Shown piece by piece: positions 54,083 to 63,838 of a DNA stretch of 64,000 bases. Both the position numbers and the translations under genes were made by a program. Source of the DNA: Parvularcula bermudensis HTCC2503. Its GTDB lineage: Bacteria; Pseudomonadota; Alphaproteobacteria; Caulobacterales; Parvularculaceae. The DNA is taken from NCBI RefSeq assembly GCF_000152825.2, contig NC_014414.1:2356001-2420000 (forward strand), written 5' to 3'. The notes under the pieces were generated by a model. That model was not told the DNA's origin and did no database searches. It worked only from the letters and a program-made list of their open reading frames with translations. Numbering within the stretch: position 1 is the stretch's first letter; every line of letters starts with the position of its first letter.

Positions 54083-54621
54083 GTTCCCCACCGCGCACCA
54101 GGAAGCCTGAACGGATCGAAGCGGTCATCACCTATCTGGAACAGACAAAGCGACCGAGCAGCCCGAAACCCGCGCAGCCAAAGGGGCGTCACGCGATCCT
54201 GCGCTGCGAAGAGCCGCCGGTGAGCTTTTACCGCTATATCTACAGCGCCGTTGGCACCCCGCACAAATGGGTGAGCCGACGCTATCTGAACGATGATGAC
54301 CTGAGCGCCCTCATCTGCAAACCGAGTGTCAACATATTCGTTCTGTACAGAGAGGGATGGGTCGCGGGGTTTGCCGAACTCGAACATATCGACACGTCAC
54401 TGATCGAGATACGGTTTTTCGGCCTTGTGCCGGAGGCGAAGAATAAAGGCCTTGGCGGTTGGTTCCTGTATGAAATCCTCCAGATGGCGTGGCAACACGA
54501 TCCCCAAAAAATACGGATAGAGACTTGTTCCCTAGACGATCCCGCCGCTCTGAGGTTGTATCAAAAAATGGGCTTCAGCGTTTACGGTCAGGCGACCGGT
54601 GTCATTGAGTGGTACGGATGA
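54070..54621 (+). CDS. GNAT-family N-acetyltransferase
   Basis: A 183-residue protein with a GNAT core in its C-terminal half: the acetyl-CoA loop VPEAKNKGLGGWFLYEIL and then DDPAALRLYQKMGFSVYGQA, which is the standard end. The frame is open far into cysK; the ATG at 54070 gives the expected length. The substrate is unknown. It is coupled to cysK and metC (overlaps of 13 and 4 bases), suggesting a role linked to cysteine metabolism. Confidence 0.85.
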   Translation: MDVLSSPPRTRKPERIEAVITYLEQTKRPSSPKPAQPKGRHAILRCEEPPVSFYRYIYSAVGTPHKWVSRRYLNDDDLSALICKPSVNIFVLYREGWVAGFAELEHIDTSLIEIRFFGLVPEAKNKGLGGWFLYEILQMAWQHDPQKIRIETCSLDDPAALRLYQKMGFSVYGQATGVIEWYG

Positions 54622-55763
54622 AGGGACCGACGAAAGACACCCATTTGGGCCGACCGACCAAAGGAAGACGTCTCATCAATCCAAGCGTGGAATGCGGATC
54701 GACCGTCCTGTTTTCCTCCTACGATGATTTCCGGGCGAATCGCCCTCCCTGGCATTATGGGCGCACCGGCACGCCGACCCATAGAGCCCTGGAAGAAAGT
54801 CTTTGCGACCTTGAAGGCGCCGATAACGTGGTGCTCACCGGATCGGGACTTGAGGCTTGTACCCTAGCGATCCTCTCCTGTGTCACGGCGGGGGGCCATG
54901 TCCTTGTGACCGACAGCGCCTATGAGCCGACCCGGACATTTTGCGACGGGCTGCTGCGCGGCTTCGACATCGAGACGACCTATTTTGACCCCCAGGCGGG
55001 GCGTGAGGAGATTGCCGCGCTTTGTCGCCCCACGACGCAACTCATTTTCTGCGAAAGCCCTGGCTCCCTCACCTTCGAGGTGCAGGACCTCCCCGCCATC
55101 GTCGCGGGCGCGGGGGAGGTGCCCGTCGCCGTCGATAACACCTATGGCGCCGGGGTATTACTCCGCCCCTTGGAGCTTGGATGCGCGATCAGTGTCCAGG
55201 CGCTGACAAAATATGTCGGCGGCCATTCAGACCTCCTGCTCGGCGCGGTGGCGACCGCGCCTAGGCTTTCCGCCAAGGTCAGGCGGATGGCCAGGATGCT
55301 CGGCATTTCCGTCTCAGGCCGCGATGTCGCCATGGCCCATCGCGGCCTTCGAACGCTGCATCGGCGCCTTGCCGTGCATGAAGAGAACGGCCTTGGTCTG
55401 GCGCGCTTTCTTGAAACCCACAGCGCCATCCGGCGGGTGCTGCATCCTGGCCTCGACAGCCACCCCCAGGCGGCGCTCTGGGCACGGGACGCAAGCGGCA
55501 CGAACGGGCTGTTCTCGGTCATCGCGGATTGGGAGGACGAAGCCGTGACCGCACGGTTTATCGACCATCTCACGCTTTTTGGTCTGGGCTATAGTTGGGG
55601 CGGTTATGAGAGCCTTTGCCTGCCCGCCTGGCCCACCGCCAACCGGACCGCGGTTCCCTGGACCGAAGGGGGCCAAGTGCTCCGGTTCCATGCGGGGCTT
55701 GAGGACCTCGACGACCTGATTGAGGATGTCGCTGCGGCGCTCGCCGCCGCAACCTCGACATGA
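54618..55763 (+). CDS. metC: Cystathionine beta-lyase (Cys/Met-metabolism PLP enzyme)
   Basis: A 381-residue fold-type I PLP enzyme of the MetC/MetB family. The YGRTGTPTHRALEESL segment, VAVDNTYGAGVLL and the PLP lysine Lys198 in VQALTKYVGGHSDLLLG are diagnostic. The N-terminal THLGRPTKGRRLINPSVE is typical of cystathionine beta-lyase. It is translationally coupled to the GNAT gene by ATGA. A gamma-lyase or gamma-synthase activity cannot be excluded from sequence alone. Confidence 0.88.
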   Translation: MKGPTKDTHLGRPTKGRRLINPSVECGSTVLFSSYDDFRANRPPWHYGRTGTPTHRALEESLCDLEGADNVVLTGSGLEACTLAILSCVTAGGHVLVTDSAYEPTRTFCDGLLRGFDIETTYFDPQAGREEIAALCRPTTQLIFCESPGSLTFEVQDLPAIVAGAGEVPVAVDNTYGAGVLLRPLELGCAISVQALTKYVGGHSDLLLGAVATAPRLSAKVRRMARMLGISVSGRDVAMAHRGLRTLHRRLAVHEENGLGLARFLETHSAIRRVLHPGLDSHPQAALWARDASGTNGLFSVIADWEDEAVTARFIDHLTLFGLGYSWGGYESLCLPAWPTANRTAVPWTEGGQVLRFHAGLEDLDDLIEDVAAALAAATST

Positions 55764-55801
55764 GCGATGGCGGGGATCCGATGATCGGAGGAAGGATAAC
55801 C

Positions 55802-56125
55802 ATGACAAAGGCAATGACCGCCCTCGTGATCGTGGCGCTCGGCACTCTTCTGGGATGTGCGGCGACCCCGTCCGCCGACAAGATCGTTTATGTCTCCCTC
55901 ACCACAGCGCCGAGCGGCGCCCTTGTGACCTTCGAAGGGGGGGAGACCTGTACCACCCCGTGCGTTATCGGGGTGATCGAGAGCGTCCCGCTGACGATTG
56001 GGCGGATCGGCTATGAGGCGGTTCCGATGGAATTGACCCCTGACAGCCCGCGCCAACTCTCCGTCGATCTCAAACGTGTGGTCGAAGACGACAGCTTCAC
56101 TATTGAGAGCCTGCCCGACCTGTAA
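55802..56125 (+). CDS. PEGA-domain lipoprotein
   Basis: A 107-residue protein with a lipoprotein signal ending LLGC, then a PEGA-type beta-sandwich core (TTAPSGALVTFEGGE, then TTPCVIGV). PEGA domains are found on surface or S-layer-like proteins and often modulate attachment. The ATG at 55802 has GGAAGGAT upstream; the frame opens at 55760. It is followed by a membrane protein of unknown function, possibly a pair. Confidence 0.7.
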   Translation: MTKAMTALVIVALGTLLGCAATPSADKIVYVSLTTAPSGALVTFEGGETCTTPCVIGVIESVPLTIGRIGYEAVPMELTPDSPRQLSVDLKRVVEDDSFTIESLPDL

Positions 56126-56197
56126 AACCAAAAGGCCTCCCTCGTCAGTACCGTAACGGCATGGTAAACCTCCCGCCAGGGAGAGGGGAATTGCGAC

Positions 56198-57460
56198 ATG
56201 TCTATTCGGGACCGGCTTGAGACCTTTGTCCGCTCCGACCGGATCAAAGACGGTTGGCGCCTTTTTCTCGACGATGAGAATAAGGAGACCATCGCCCGGG
56301 AAACCTTTCCCTTTGTGACCGACGCCCTTGTCAGACAGATCGTTGCCGACAATGTAGAGACGCCGCTGGAAAGGCTTTGGTCGACAGCTCCCCTCCCCGC
56401 AATCCTCTTGAATTACGCCTTCTGGCCCTATGCCATCGGTCGCTTGGCTATGTTGATCGGTTTTGGCTTGTTGGGATTTGTCGCCTTGCTCGCCACATTG
56501 GTTTTGCTTCCTGCGGCGGAACCCCTGGCGGCGGTCCTGGCCCTTTCCTCGGGGAGTGCGGTCCTCCTCACACTGATTGCGATCTCGCTCCTGACCGATA
56601 CGCAGATCAGCCGCTCACGGCTCCGGCAAGAGCCACGGCTGGGCCCCTCGGTCCAAAAAATCACCACGGCGATCAATCGAACCCACAAAGATTTGAAGTC
56701 CTTCATCGATGAGGTGAATGACCTTCAGGATACCTATCTGCGGGACGATTCCGTGACGCCGCCGCATGATGGCGAAGGCTATGCCCTCAGGGCGGGACGG
56801 ATTTTGATCCTGCGGGACATTGCTCGACTGGCGGTGGCGAAATTCAGCGATCTACCGAGTACCCTCGCCGATAAGGAAGAAGCGCTTGGCCTGTCGGCGA
56901 TACGCCGGCGGGTGGATGGCCTGACCTTTACGGCCCTCACCGTGATCCTTCTTGGGTTCTTCGGCATTCTGGTGGGTCTCACCCCCACTTGGCTGACGCT
57001 GTTCGGCGCGGAGATCCCCTCGCTCGGCCCCCCGATCTTAGGGGTGGCGGCGTTGCCCTTGCTCTTTTTCTGTATTGCGGCGGGCGTGATAATCTGGGGT
57101 GCCTATGAAGCGGTCAGAATCTATGACGAGGATCGGGCGGCCATCGTCATGGCCCTGAGAGACTTCGTTCTCAATGCCAAAGCAAAGTCAGCCGAAGCGA
57201 TCGTCACGCTGCTGGCGGAGACCGGCCCTGAGGGCGTGGCCCGCAATGAGGCCCTGACCGCGTGGGAGACCAAATTGGTCGAAAAAGACGGCCTGAGCGA
57301 TCTGCTCGGCCGGTTAGAGGTCAGAGTGGCGCGACCGGAAAAGGCCAAAAAGATCGCCTTCCCCCCGTCGGCCACTGTGGCCCCTAATCACAGCGGTCGG
57401 CCGCGGTCGTTGCAGCGCTTATCTCGACCGAAGGCGCCCCCCACCCTCTGGCAGCCCTAA
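56198..57460 (+). CDS. Four-TM membrane protein of unknown function
   Basis: A 420-residue protein. TM helices pair at about 80-105 and 110-130, and again at about 245-265 and 280-302. The helical segments around them (150-240 and 305-360) include coiled-coil-like stretches such as SVQKITTAINRTHKDLKSFI. The C-terminal 50 residues are basic and Pro/Arg-rich. I do not recognise a family. AGGGAG precedes the ATG. It overlaps the convergent anmK stop by four bases. Confidence 0.65.
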   Translation: MSIRDRLETFVRSDRIKDGWRLFLDDENKETIARETFPFVTDALVRQIVADNVETPLERLWSTAPLPAILLNYAFWPYAIGRLAMLIGFGLLGFVALLATLVLLPAAEPLAAVLALSSGSAVLLTLIAISLLTDTQISRSRLRQEPRLGPSVQKITTAINRTHKDLKSFIDEVNDLQDTYLRDDSVTPPHDGEGYALRAGRILILRDIARLAVAKFSDLPSTLADKEEALGLSAIRRRVDGLTFTALTVILLGFFGILVGLTPTWLTLFGAEIPSLGPPILGVAALPLLFFCIAAGVIIWGAYEAVRIYDEDRAAIVMALRDFVLNAKAKSAEAIVTLLAETGPEGVARNEALTAWETKLVEKDGLSDLLGRLEVRVARPEKAKKIAFPPSATVAPNHSGRPRSLQRLSRPKAPPTLWQP

Positions 57461-58617
57461 GCGGTCAGAGGGTGAATCTCGCCCCCAAGCAAGGGTCGGG
57501 GGACATGGGTGGTCATCGGAAACGATATGGGCAATTCCTTCAGTCGACGGACCGCCAGAAAGGCAAAGGCCTCCGCTTCGACAAAATCACCCCGCCAGCC
57601 TAGCTCCTCACAGGCGACGACGGGGCTTGGCAACCGGTCGGCCAGCGCCGCCATCATGACCGGATTATGCCGTCCGCCCCCGACGACGACCCAGATTGAC
57701 GGCGGCTCAGGGAGGAAGGCGGCAGCGCTCGCCACGCAACTCGCCGTAAAGGCCGTTAAGGTGGCGGCCCCATCCTCAAGCGTAAGCCCGTCGACCCCGC
57801 CGAGCTTGAAGTCATAACGATCAAGGGATTTCGGTGGCTTTCGCTTCAGATAGGGGCTGTGGCTCATCAAGTGGATACGATCCTCATGGATCTTTCCATT
57901 TGCTGCCAGCTTGCCCCCCTCATCCATGCGGTTGACCGTCTTTGCGCTGACCCATTGATCGATCAGCCCATTCCCCGGGCCACAGTCAAAGGCCATCAGA
58001 CGGGCGATCGACCTGTCTTTGGGCAGGAAGGTAATGTTCGCCACACCGCCAATATTGAGAACCGCGATCGACCCATCGATCGCCGCTCCGCGGGCGCGGG
58101 CGAGATGGTAAATCGGGGCCAGGGGCGCCCCCTCCCCTCCATTGGCGATGTCCGCCCGCCGAAATTGATCGACAACAGGGATCTGAACTTCACTCGCAAG
58201 GTGACGCCCATCTCCAATTTGAAGGGTCTGGCCAGGGGCGGCCCGACCGGCAATGGCGGGCCGATGAAGGATGGTTTGACCGTGAAACCCGACCACATCC
58301 ACCGCCTGGGGCGTGAGGCGATGGGCCTGCAGAAAGTCCCGCACGGCTTCGATATGCGCTGAGGTTACGAGGTCCGAGGCCTGATGAATTTCCTTAGCAT
58401 CGCTTCGCCCCTCAAGCGCCGCTTTGGTGGCGGCCACCACGGCAGCCCGGGTTCCCGACGGATAGGGGAGAAAGTGCATAGGGCCGAATTCGGACAGGGT
58501 TTCTCCATCCGTCCGAAGCATTGCCACATCGACTCCGTCGAGGGACGTGCCTGACATGAGGCCGATAGCGGAATAGACCCGGTCGGGTGAGGGCGCGCGG
58601 ATTGTTCTTGGAGCCAT
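57457..58617 (-). CDS. anmK: Anhydro-N-acetylmuramic acid kinase
   Basis: A 386-residue kinase recycling cell-wall anhydro-MurNAc. The ATP-site IGLMSGTSLDGVDVAMLRTD, VVGFHGQTILHRP, LNIGGVANITFLP and VVVGGGRHNPVMM are family signatures. Full length. It is divergent from tyrS with 173 bases between, and it converges on the unknown membrane protein gene. Confidence 0.95.
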   Translation of the reverse strand: MAPRTIRAPSPDRVYSAIGLMSGTSLDGVDVAMLRTDGETLSEFGPMHFLPYPSGTRAAVVAATKAALEGRSDAKEIHQASDLVTSAHIEAVRDFLQAHRLTPQAVDVVGFHGQTILHRPAIAGRAAPGQTLQIGDGRHLASEVQIPVVDQFRRADIANGGEGAPLAPIYHLARARGAAIDGSIAVLNIGGVANITFLPKDRSIARLMAFDCGPGNGLIDQWVSAKTVNRMDEGGKLAANGKIHEDRIHLMSHSPYLKRKPPKSLDRYDFKLGGVDGLTLEDGAATLTAFTASCVASAAAFLPEPPSIWVVVGGGRHNPVMMAALADRLPSPVVACEELGWRGDFVEAEAFAFLAVRRLKELPISFPMTTHVPRPLLGGEIHPLTA

Positions 58618-58790
58618 GGAAAGCGCCTTCCAGCAAATCTTCTCGCGAGAAGGGTAAATGCGAAATCTTGCCCTCTTCTTATCAGCAGCACGCCGCGAAA
58701 GGCAGCGATCGAAGCATGGGCGAGGCTTTCTTCTGCCCGAAGGATTGCCTAGACCGCTGAGCCGTTCGACCTCTTTATGGGCCCTCTCCT

Positions 58791-60062
58791 ATGACCCGGT
58801 TTCAATCTGACCTCTTACGCGTCCTCGACGAGCGTGGTTTCATCCACCAAATCACCCATCCAGACGCCCTGGATCAGGCCGCCAAGCAGGGGACTGTCAC
58901 CGGTTATATTGGGTTCGATGCCACCGCGGACAGCCTCCATGCCGGTCATCTGACCCAGATCATGATGCTGCATTGGCTGCAGCAAACAGGACACCGCCCG
59001 ATTGCCCTGATGGGAGGCGGGACGACAAAAATCGGCGATCCGTCGGGGAAAGATACGCAACGAAAGCTGCTCGACGATGCGACGATCGCGGCGAACATCG
59101 CCGGTATACGGCAGTCCTTCGACCCCTTCTTGCAATTCGGCGACAGCGGCAATCAAGCCCTTATGGTGAATAATGACGACTGGTTGTCGAGCCTTGGATA
59201 TATCCGTTTCCTGCGTGATTTCGGTGTCCATTTCACTATCAACCGCATGCTGACATTTGACTCGGTCAAACTGCGACTGGACCGTGAGCAGCCGCTGACC
59301 TTCCTCGAATTCAACTACATGCTCATGCAGGCCTATGATTTTTTCGAACTCAATGAGCGGTATGGCTGCACGCTTCAGATGGGCGGATCGGATCAATGGG
59401 GGAATATTGTCAACGGGGTCGAACTCTGCCGCCGGATCGCAGCGGCCGAAGGGGCCGAGGGCAGTAGAGATGTGTGCGGTCTGACCACACCGCTTCTCAC
59501 CACCGCCTCGGGCAAGAAAATGGGCAAGACGGAAAATGGCGCCGTATGGCTCAACGCCGATCGCCTGAGCCCTTATGAATACTGGCAATATTGGCGGAAT
59601 GTCGAAGATGCCGATGTCGTCACGATGCTGACCCGGTTCACGACCCTTCCCCTCGACGATATTCAGCGCCTTGGGGCATTAGGCGGCGCGGAAATCAACG
59701 AGGCGAAAAAGATCCTTGCCACGGAAACAACGGCCTTGCTGCACGGAAGGGAAGCCGCCGAGGCGGCTGCCGAAACCGCCCGACAGACCTTTGAGCAAGG
59801 CGGGGCGGCGGACGACCTGCCCAGCGTCACCGTCGCTGAGGCCGCCCTTGCTGCGGGCCTCCCCCTCTTCGAGCCGTTCACCGAACTTGGGTTGATCAGC
59901 TCAAAGAGCGAAGGACGACGTCATATCAAGGCGGGGGCCCTGAAGGTGAACGATGCCCCAGCGACGGAGGAATTTTCCCTCACCCCAGAGTATTTGATCG
60001 ATGGGCGGATCAAATTGTCGATCGGTAAAAAGAAGCACGGCCTGGTGGTGATGAGCTCATGA
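58791..60062 (+). CDS. tyrS: Tyrosyl-tRNA synthetase
   Basis: A 423-residue class I synthetase. The HIGH-type motif is HAGHL, after [14 protein letters not shown]; the KMSKS-type motif is KKMGKTENG. The tyrosine pocket is [10 protein letters not shown] and [16 protein letters not shown]-terminal S4 RNA-binding domain ([20 protein letters not shown]) completes it. It overlaps prmA by four bases. Confidence 0.97.
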   Translation: MTRFQSDLLRVLDERGFIHQITHPDALDQAAKQGTVTGYIGFDATADSLHAGHLTQIMMLHWLQQTGHRPIALMGGGTTKIGDPSGKDTQRKLLDDATIAANIAGIRQSFDPFLQFGDSGNQALMVNNDDWLSSLGYIRFLRDFGVHFTINRMLTFDSVKLRLDREQPLTFLEFNYMLMQAYDFFELNERYGCTLQMGGSDQWGNIVNGVELCRRIAAAEGAEGSRDVCGLTTPLLTTASGKKMGKTENGAVWLNADRLSPYEYWQYWRNVEDADVVTMLTRFTTLPLDDIQRLGALGGAEINEAKKILATETTALLHGREAAEAAAETARQTFEQGGAADDLPSVTVAEAALAAGLPLFEPFTELGLISSKSEGRRHIKAGALKVNDAPATEEFSLTPEYLIDGRIKLSIGKKKHGLVVMSS

Positions 60063-60952
60063 GCGACACGGTGGTCCTGACATGGTCGGGCAGCGAAACG
60101 GCCCTCCAGTCCCTCGAACAGGGGCTGACCCATATCCTTTATCCCCCTGCCGAAGCCGTATCGCTGACAAAAGACGACCCCACGTCAGACGATGCGGAAA
60201 GTGGCTGGCGATTGGAGGCGTATTTCGCGCTTCCCCCCGATCTCGACCAGATCGCCGCACTGACCGCGCCTCTCCCCCTCGACCCCTGGGAGGAGGAGCT
60301 GCTTGAGGACCGGGATTGGGTGTCCCACGCGCTGGAAGGCTTGGGCATCGTCAAGGCCGGCGCCTTTGTGCTGTTCGGTCGCCACGATGCGGACAAGGTC
60401 AATGCCGAAGACGGACTGCCGCTTCAGATCGAGGCCAATCGCGCCTTTGGAACCGGTCACCATCCGACCACGGCAGGCTGCCTCGAGGCTCTCACGGCGC
60501 TCGCGAAAGGCGAACCACGGCGCCTTCTCGACCTCGGCACGGGGTCGGGGGTGTTGGCCATCGCCGCCCGTCGGTTATTCCCCGAAGCGCGCATCGTCGC
60601 CACGGATATCGACGCGCCCTCGGTGGCGATCGCGGCTGAGAACGCGGCGCTCAATAAGGCGCCGGGCATTGTTTTTCTCGAAGCCACTGGGGTGCCCCAA
60701 GAGGTGGCGGAGGAAGGGCCTTTTGATATCATCCTCGCCAATATTCTCGCCGAGCCTTTGATCAGCCTAGCACCTGCCCTTGCCGCGGCCCTCGCCCCCA
60801 CAGGACAGATCGTTCTGGCGGGATTACTGGATCGGCAGGAAGACGGTGTGACGGCCGCCTATGGCCGCGAAGGGCTTACCCTCAAAGGCCGCTTCGACGG
60901 CGGGACGCCGACATGGCCGACCCTCCTCCTCTCTGCCCGCTCCGGAGGATGA
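60059..60952 (+). CDS. prmA: Ribosomal protein L11 methyltransferase
   Basis: A 297-residue SAM-dependent methyltransferase that trimethylates L11. The SAM loop [15 protein letters not shown] is followed by [18 protein letters not shown], and the region [17 protein letters not shown] is diagnostic of PrmA. It is coupled to tyrS by ATGA. Confidence 0.92.
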   Translation: MSDTVVLTWSGSETALQSLEQGLTHILYPPAEAVSLTKDDPTSDDAESGWRLEAYFALPPDLDQIAALTAPLPLDPWEEELLEDRDWVSHALEGLGIVKAGAFVLFGRHDADKVNAEDGLPLQIEANRAFGTGHHPTTAGCLEALTALAKGEPRRLLDLGTGSGVLAIAARRLFPEARIVATDIDAPSVAIAAENAALNKAPGIVFLEATGVPQEVAEEGPFDIILANILAEPLISLAPALAAALAPTGQIVLAGLLDRQEDGVTAAYGREGLTLKGRFDGGTPTWPTLLLSARSGG

Positions 60953-61007
60953 CGACGTCATTGCACGGCTGACGCCTCGCCTCGGCTCCCCCCCCCCTGA
61001 AAAGGCC

Positions 61008-62075
61008 CTAGGGGCGACGCGCAGCGTGGACCAGGGCCCCGCCAAGGCCGGCTTGAAGCGCCAGGAGAAACGTCTTTAGGGAAAGAAAAACGAGGGTGAA
61101 CAGCACACCGATCCCGCCCTTGAGCCAAAGGGTCAGATCCCCGTCGGGAACGAAGGCTTCGTAGCTGGAAATCAGATAGGCCGAGCCCGCCTGGATATTG
61201 GCGAAAATGACCATGATGGCGATAAAACTGACCCATAAGGTCGCGAAGCTGATCACCGCATAGAGGGCAACAATGGCCATCAGTGAGAAGACATTGATCC
61301 CCGCCGACAGACCGAGGGCCGCGCCAAGGGCTCGCCCCTGGTCCGGGCGGTGGGCCGCCACGAGATAGGGATAGGCAAAGAGCCGGAGGATGACATAGCC
61401 GGCGACGAGGACAATCGGGATCGCGACGATCAGCTTCGCCGTCCCAAAGGCGATCCCGAAGCGCAAGAACCACATGTCGATGGCGCCCACCAACGCCCCG
61501 GAGGCGCCGAAAGCGGGGGCGGTGTCGATCGCATGCAGGCTCCCGGCCTCGAAACTCGAAACCTGCTGTCCCAGCAGCGCTCGCAGCGGTCCGCCCAGAC
61601 CGTGACCAATCACCGAAATCAGCGCGCCCGCAACGATCAGCACGACCGCAAAACTGCCTGCCGCCGCGAGAACATATTTGAGATGTCGGGGACCGAAGGC
61701 GAGGTGCATGAAACGGTGATGGGGAACCTCGCCAGCCGCCGCATAGCGGACCAAAGGCACCATGACGCTCGCATAAAGAATGACGGCGATCAGCAGTCCC
61801 CCCCCAAGAAGAGGACCGAATGGGGGAGAGAATCCGGTCGCGGCCCCTTGCGCCAGAAACGTCGTGAACTGGGTAATCGGGCCTGGCTGCAATTGAAACT
61901 GGAGGGCCAGGGGCCGTTCCTGCTCAACGAGCCCCATTTGGATCATGACGAAGTCAAGCAGGAAGAGAAGCGCCACCGGCAGCCAGCTCAGTCGCAAGAC
62001 GGTGCCGAAATGGCCGACCGCAAAGCCAAGGGCCTCATAGATCACGCCCATGACCGATAGTGTCGGTCGCCCCAT
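61008..62075 (-). CDS. Polytopic membrane protein of unknown function
   Basis: A 355-residue protein with about seven or eight hydrophobic segments, including residues 25-45, 85-107, 145-170, 210-240 and 260-290. There is no motif I can assign. The ATG at 62075 has GGCGGAT before it; a TTG four codons upstream is the alternative. It is convergent with prmA and downstream of tig on the same strand, but a hairpin separates it from tig. Confidence 0.7.
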   Translation of the reverse strand: MGRPTLSVMGVIYEALGFAVGHFGTVLRLSWLPVALLFLLDFVMIQMGLVEQERPLALQFQLQPGPITQFTTFLAQGAATGFSPPFGPLLGGGLLIAVILYASVMVPLVRYAAAGEVPHHRFMHLAFGPRHLKYVLAAAGSFAVVLIVAGALISVIGHGLGGPLRALLGQQVSSFEAGSLHAIDTAPAFGASGALVGAIDMWFLRFGIAFGTAKLIVAIPIVLVAGYVILRLFAYPYLVAAHRPDQGRALGAALGLSAGINVFSLMAIVALYAVISFATLWVSFIAIMVIFANIQAGSAYLISSYEAFVPDGDLTLWLKGGIGVLFTLVFLSLKTFLLALQAGLGGALVHAARRP

Positions 62076-62159
62076 ATCCGCCCCCAAACCGCAGCCCGCA
62101 CTCCCTCGAACGGTAGGACGGTGACCAGTCGCTGTCTATGACGAAGGCAGATAATGCGA

Positions 62160-62183
62160 GGGGGCATCGATGGCGATGCCCCC
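62160..62183 (-). terminator. Strong hairpin downstream of tig
   Basis: GGGGGCATCG-ATGG-CGATGCCCCC is a perfect ten-base-pair stem with a four-base loop, about 30 bases after the tig stop. No long T run follows, so it may be a weak terminator or a 3'-end stabiliser. Confidence 0.55.
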
Positions 62184-62214
62184 CTATGCCCGCTAATGCT
62201 CGTTAGAAGGCCCG

Positions 62215-63567
62215 TTAGTCCGCCGCCGGTGCCGGCTCGTCTTCGCCGGGATCCTTCATCAATTCCTCACGGCTGACCGTCGTCTCGGAAATCTCCGCTT
62301 TCTCGATAATGTGGTCGATGACCTTGTCCTCGAACAGCGGCGCGCGGATCTGGGCCAGGGCGGCGGGGTTCTGCTGCAGGAACTCGATCACTTGCTGCAC
62401 CGGAACGCCAGCCTGCATGGCTTGCATCTGAATTTGCCGCTGAAGGTCCTGATCGGGCACGGTGACGTTCGCTTCCTTGCCGATTTCGGCCAGGACAAGA
62501 CCAAGGCGGACCCGACGCTCGGCAATCTTGCGATAGTCAGCTTTCAGATCGTCCTCGGACTTTTCCTTGTCCTCCTCGTCCCGCTCGACATTCTCAACCT
62601 GTGACCAGATCTGGTTGAACTCCGCCTCGACCATGCCCGGGGGCAGGTCGAATTCGTGCTGTTCATCAAGCAGGTCCAGAATATCGCGTTTGAGGTGAAG
62701 GCGCGACTGAGTCTCGAACCGGCCTTCCACTTGCTCGCGCACCCGCGCCTTTAATTGGTCGAGGTCCTCCATACCGAGGGACTGGGCGAGTTGATCGTCG
62801 ACCGTCGCCTCCTTCGGCGCTTTCACCGCATGGACGGTGATGTCGAAAGTGGCCTCTTTGCCCGCCAGGTGCGGCGCCCCGTATTCTTCGGGGAAGGTGA
62901 CGGTGATGGTCTTTTCCTCGCCGGCCGTTACCCCGAGCAATTGCTCCTCAAACCCAGGAATGAAGGATTGGGAGCCCAGCACGATGGGGACATATTCGCC
63001 CGCTCCGCCGTCAAAGGGCTCGCCATCGATTTTGCCGACAAAGTCGATTTCGAGCTGGTCGCCATTCTCGGCCGCGGCGCCTTCGTCACGGGCCGCATAT
63101 TGGGTATTCTGCTCGGCGATCTTCTTCAGTTCCTCATCGACTTCGTCGTCAGGAACTTCCGTCACCTTCTTTTGGAAACTCAGCCCGTCGATGGCGATCG
63201 GCTCGAAGTCGGGAAGCACCTCGACGTGGATGTCATATTCAAGATCCGCATCGCCCTCGATGACCTTCTCGATGATCCCGTCTTCAAAGTGCGGATGGGG
63301 CGGCATGGCGGGGCGGATCTTGGCGTCGCCAAAGGCTTTTTCCTGCGCCGCAGCCATTTCTTCCTGGATCAGTTCGGACATCATGCCCTTGCCGTACATC
63401 TTCTTCAGGAAAGACAGCGGCGCCTTTCCCGGTCGAAATCCTTTCAGATGAACCTGGCCTTTCACTTCCTCGAGCTTGGCATCGAGGCGTGTGGACAAAT
63501 GCGTCTGGGGGATGACGACGTGGAATTCTCGGCTCAGCCCCTCAGCGGACTTCTCAGTGACGTTCAT
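62215..63567 (-). CDS. tig: Trigger factor
   Basis: A 450-residue ribosome-bound chaperone and prolyl isomerase. The N-terminal ribosome-binding loop is GFRPGKAPLSFLKKMYG; the FKBP-type PPIase domain (about 160-245) includes GAGEYVPIVLGSQSFIPGFE; a long helical C-terminal arm follows and ends in an acidic tail. Full length. In many genomes clpP follows tig; here it does not. Confidence 0.96.
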   Translation of the reverse strand: MNVTEKSAEGLSREFHVVIPQTHLSTRLDAKLEEVKGQVHLKGFRPGKAPLSFLKKMYGKGMMSELIQEEMAAAQEKAFGDAKIRPAMPPHPHFEDGIIEKVIEGDADLEYDIHVEVLPDFEPIAIDGLSFQKKVTEVPDDEVDEELKKIAEQNTQYAARDEGAAAENGDQLEIDFVGKIDGEPFDGGAGEYVPIVLGSQSFIPGFEEQLLGVTAGEEKTITVTFPEEYGAPHLAGKEATFDITVHAVKAPKEATVDDQLAQSLGMEDLDQLKARVREQVEGRFETQSRLHLKRDILDLLDEQHEFDLPPGMVEAEFNQIWSQVENVERDEEDKEKSEDDLKADYRKIAERRVRLGLVLAEIGKEANVTVPDQDLQRQIQMQAMQAGVPVQQVIEFLQQNPAALAQIRAPLFEDKVIDHIIEKAEISETTVSREELMKDPGEDEPAPAAD

Positions 63568-63838
63568 GGTGACCCTTTGGGCAACAACGCCGATCCAGAT
63601 GGACGGCTGGGAAAACGGAAAGCAAGGCGGTTAGCGGTGCCTCTTCAGGGACGCAAGGCCGGGACGCGGCATGGCGGCCACTAATTCGGGCCAGTCGAGC
63701 GTAAACCGGACTTAAGGACGTTTCGGCGACACTCAGCGAAAGGACGGCCGGAAGCAATTATCGATGATCCTCTCCCCGCCCGCACTGCGCCTTGGCGATC
63801 GTGCATTTCCCATCTTCCCCGCCAAAGGGGAAGGGGGG

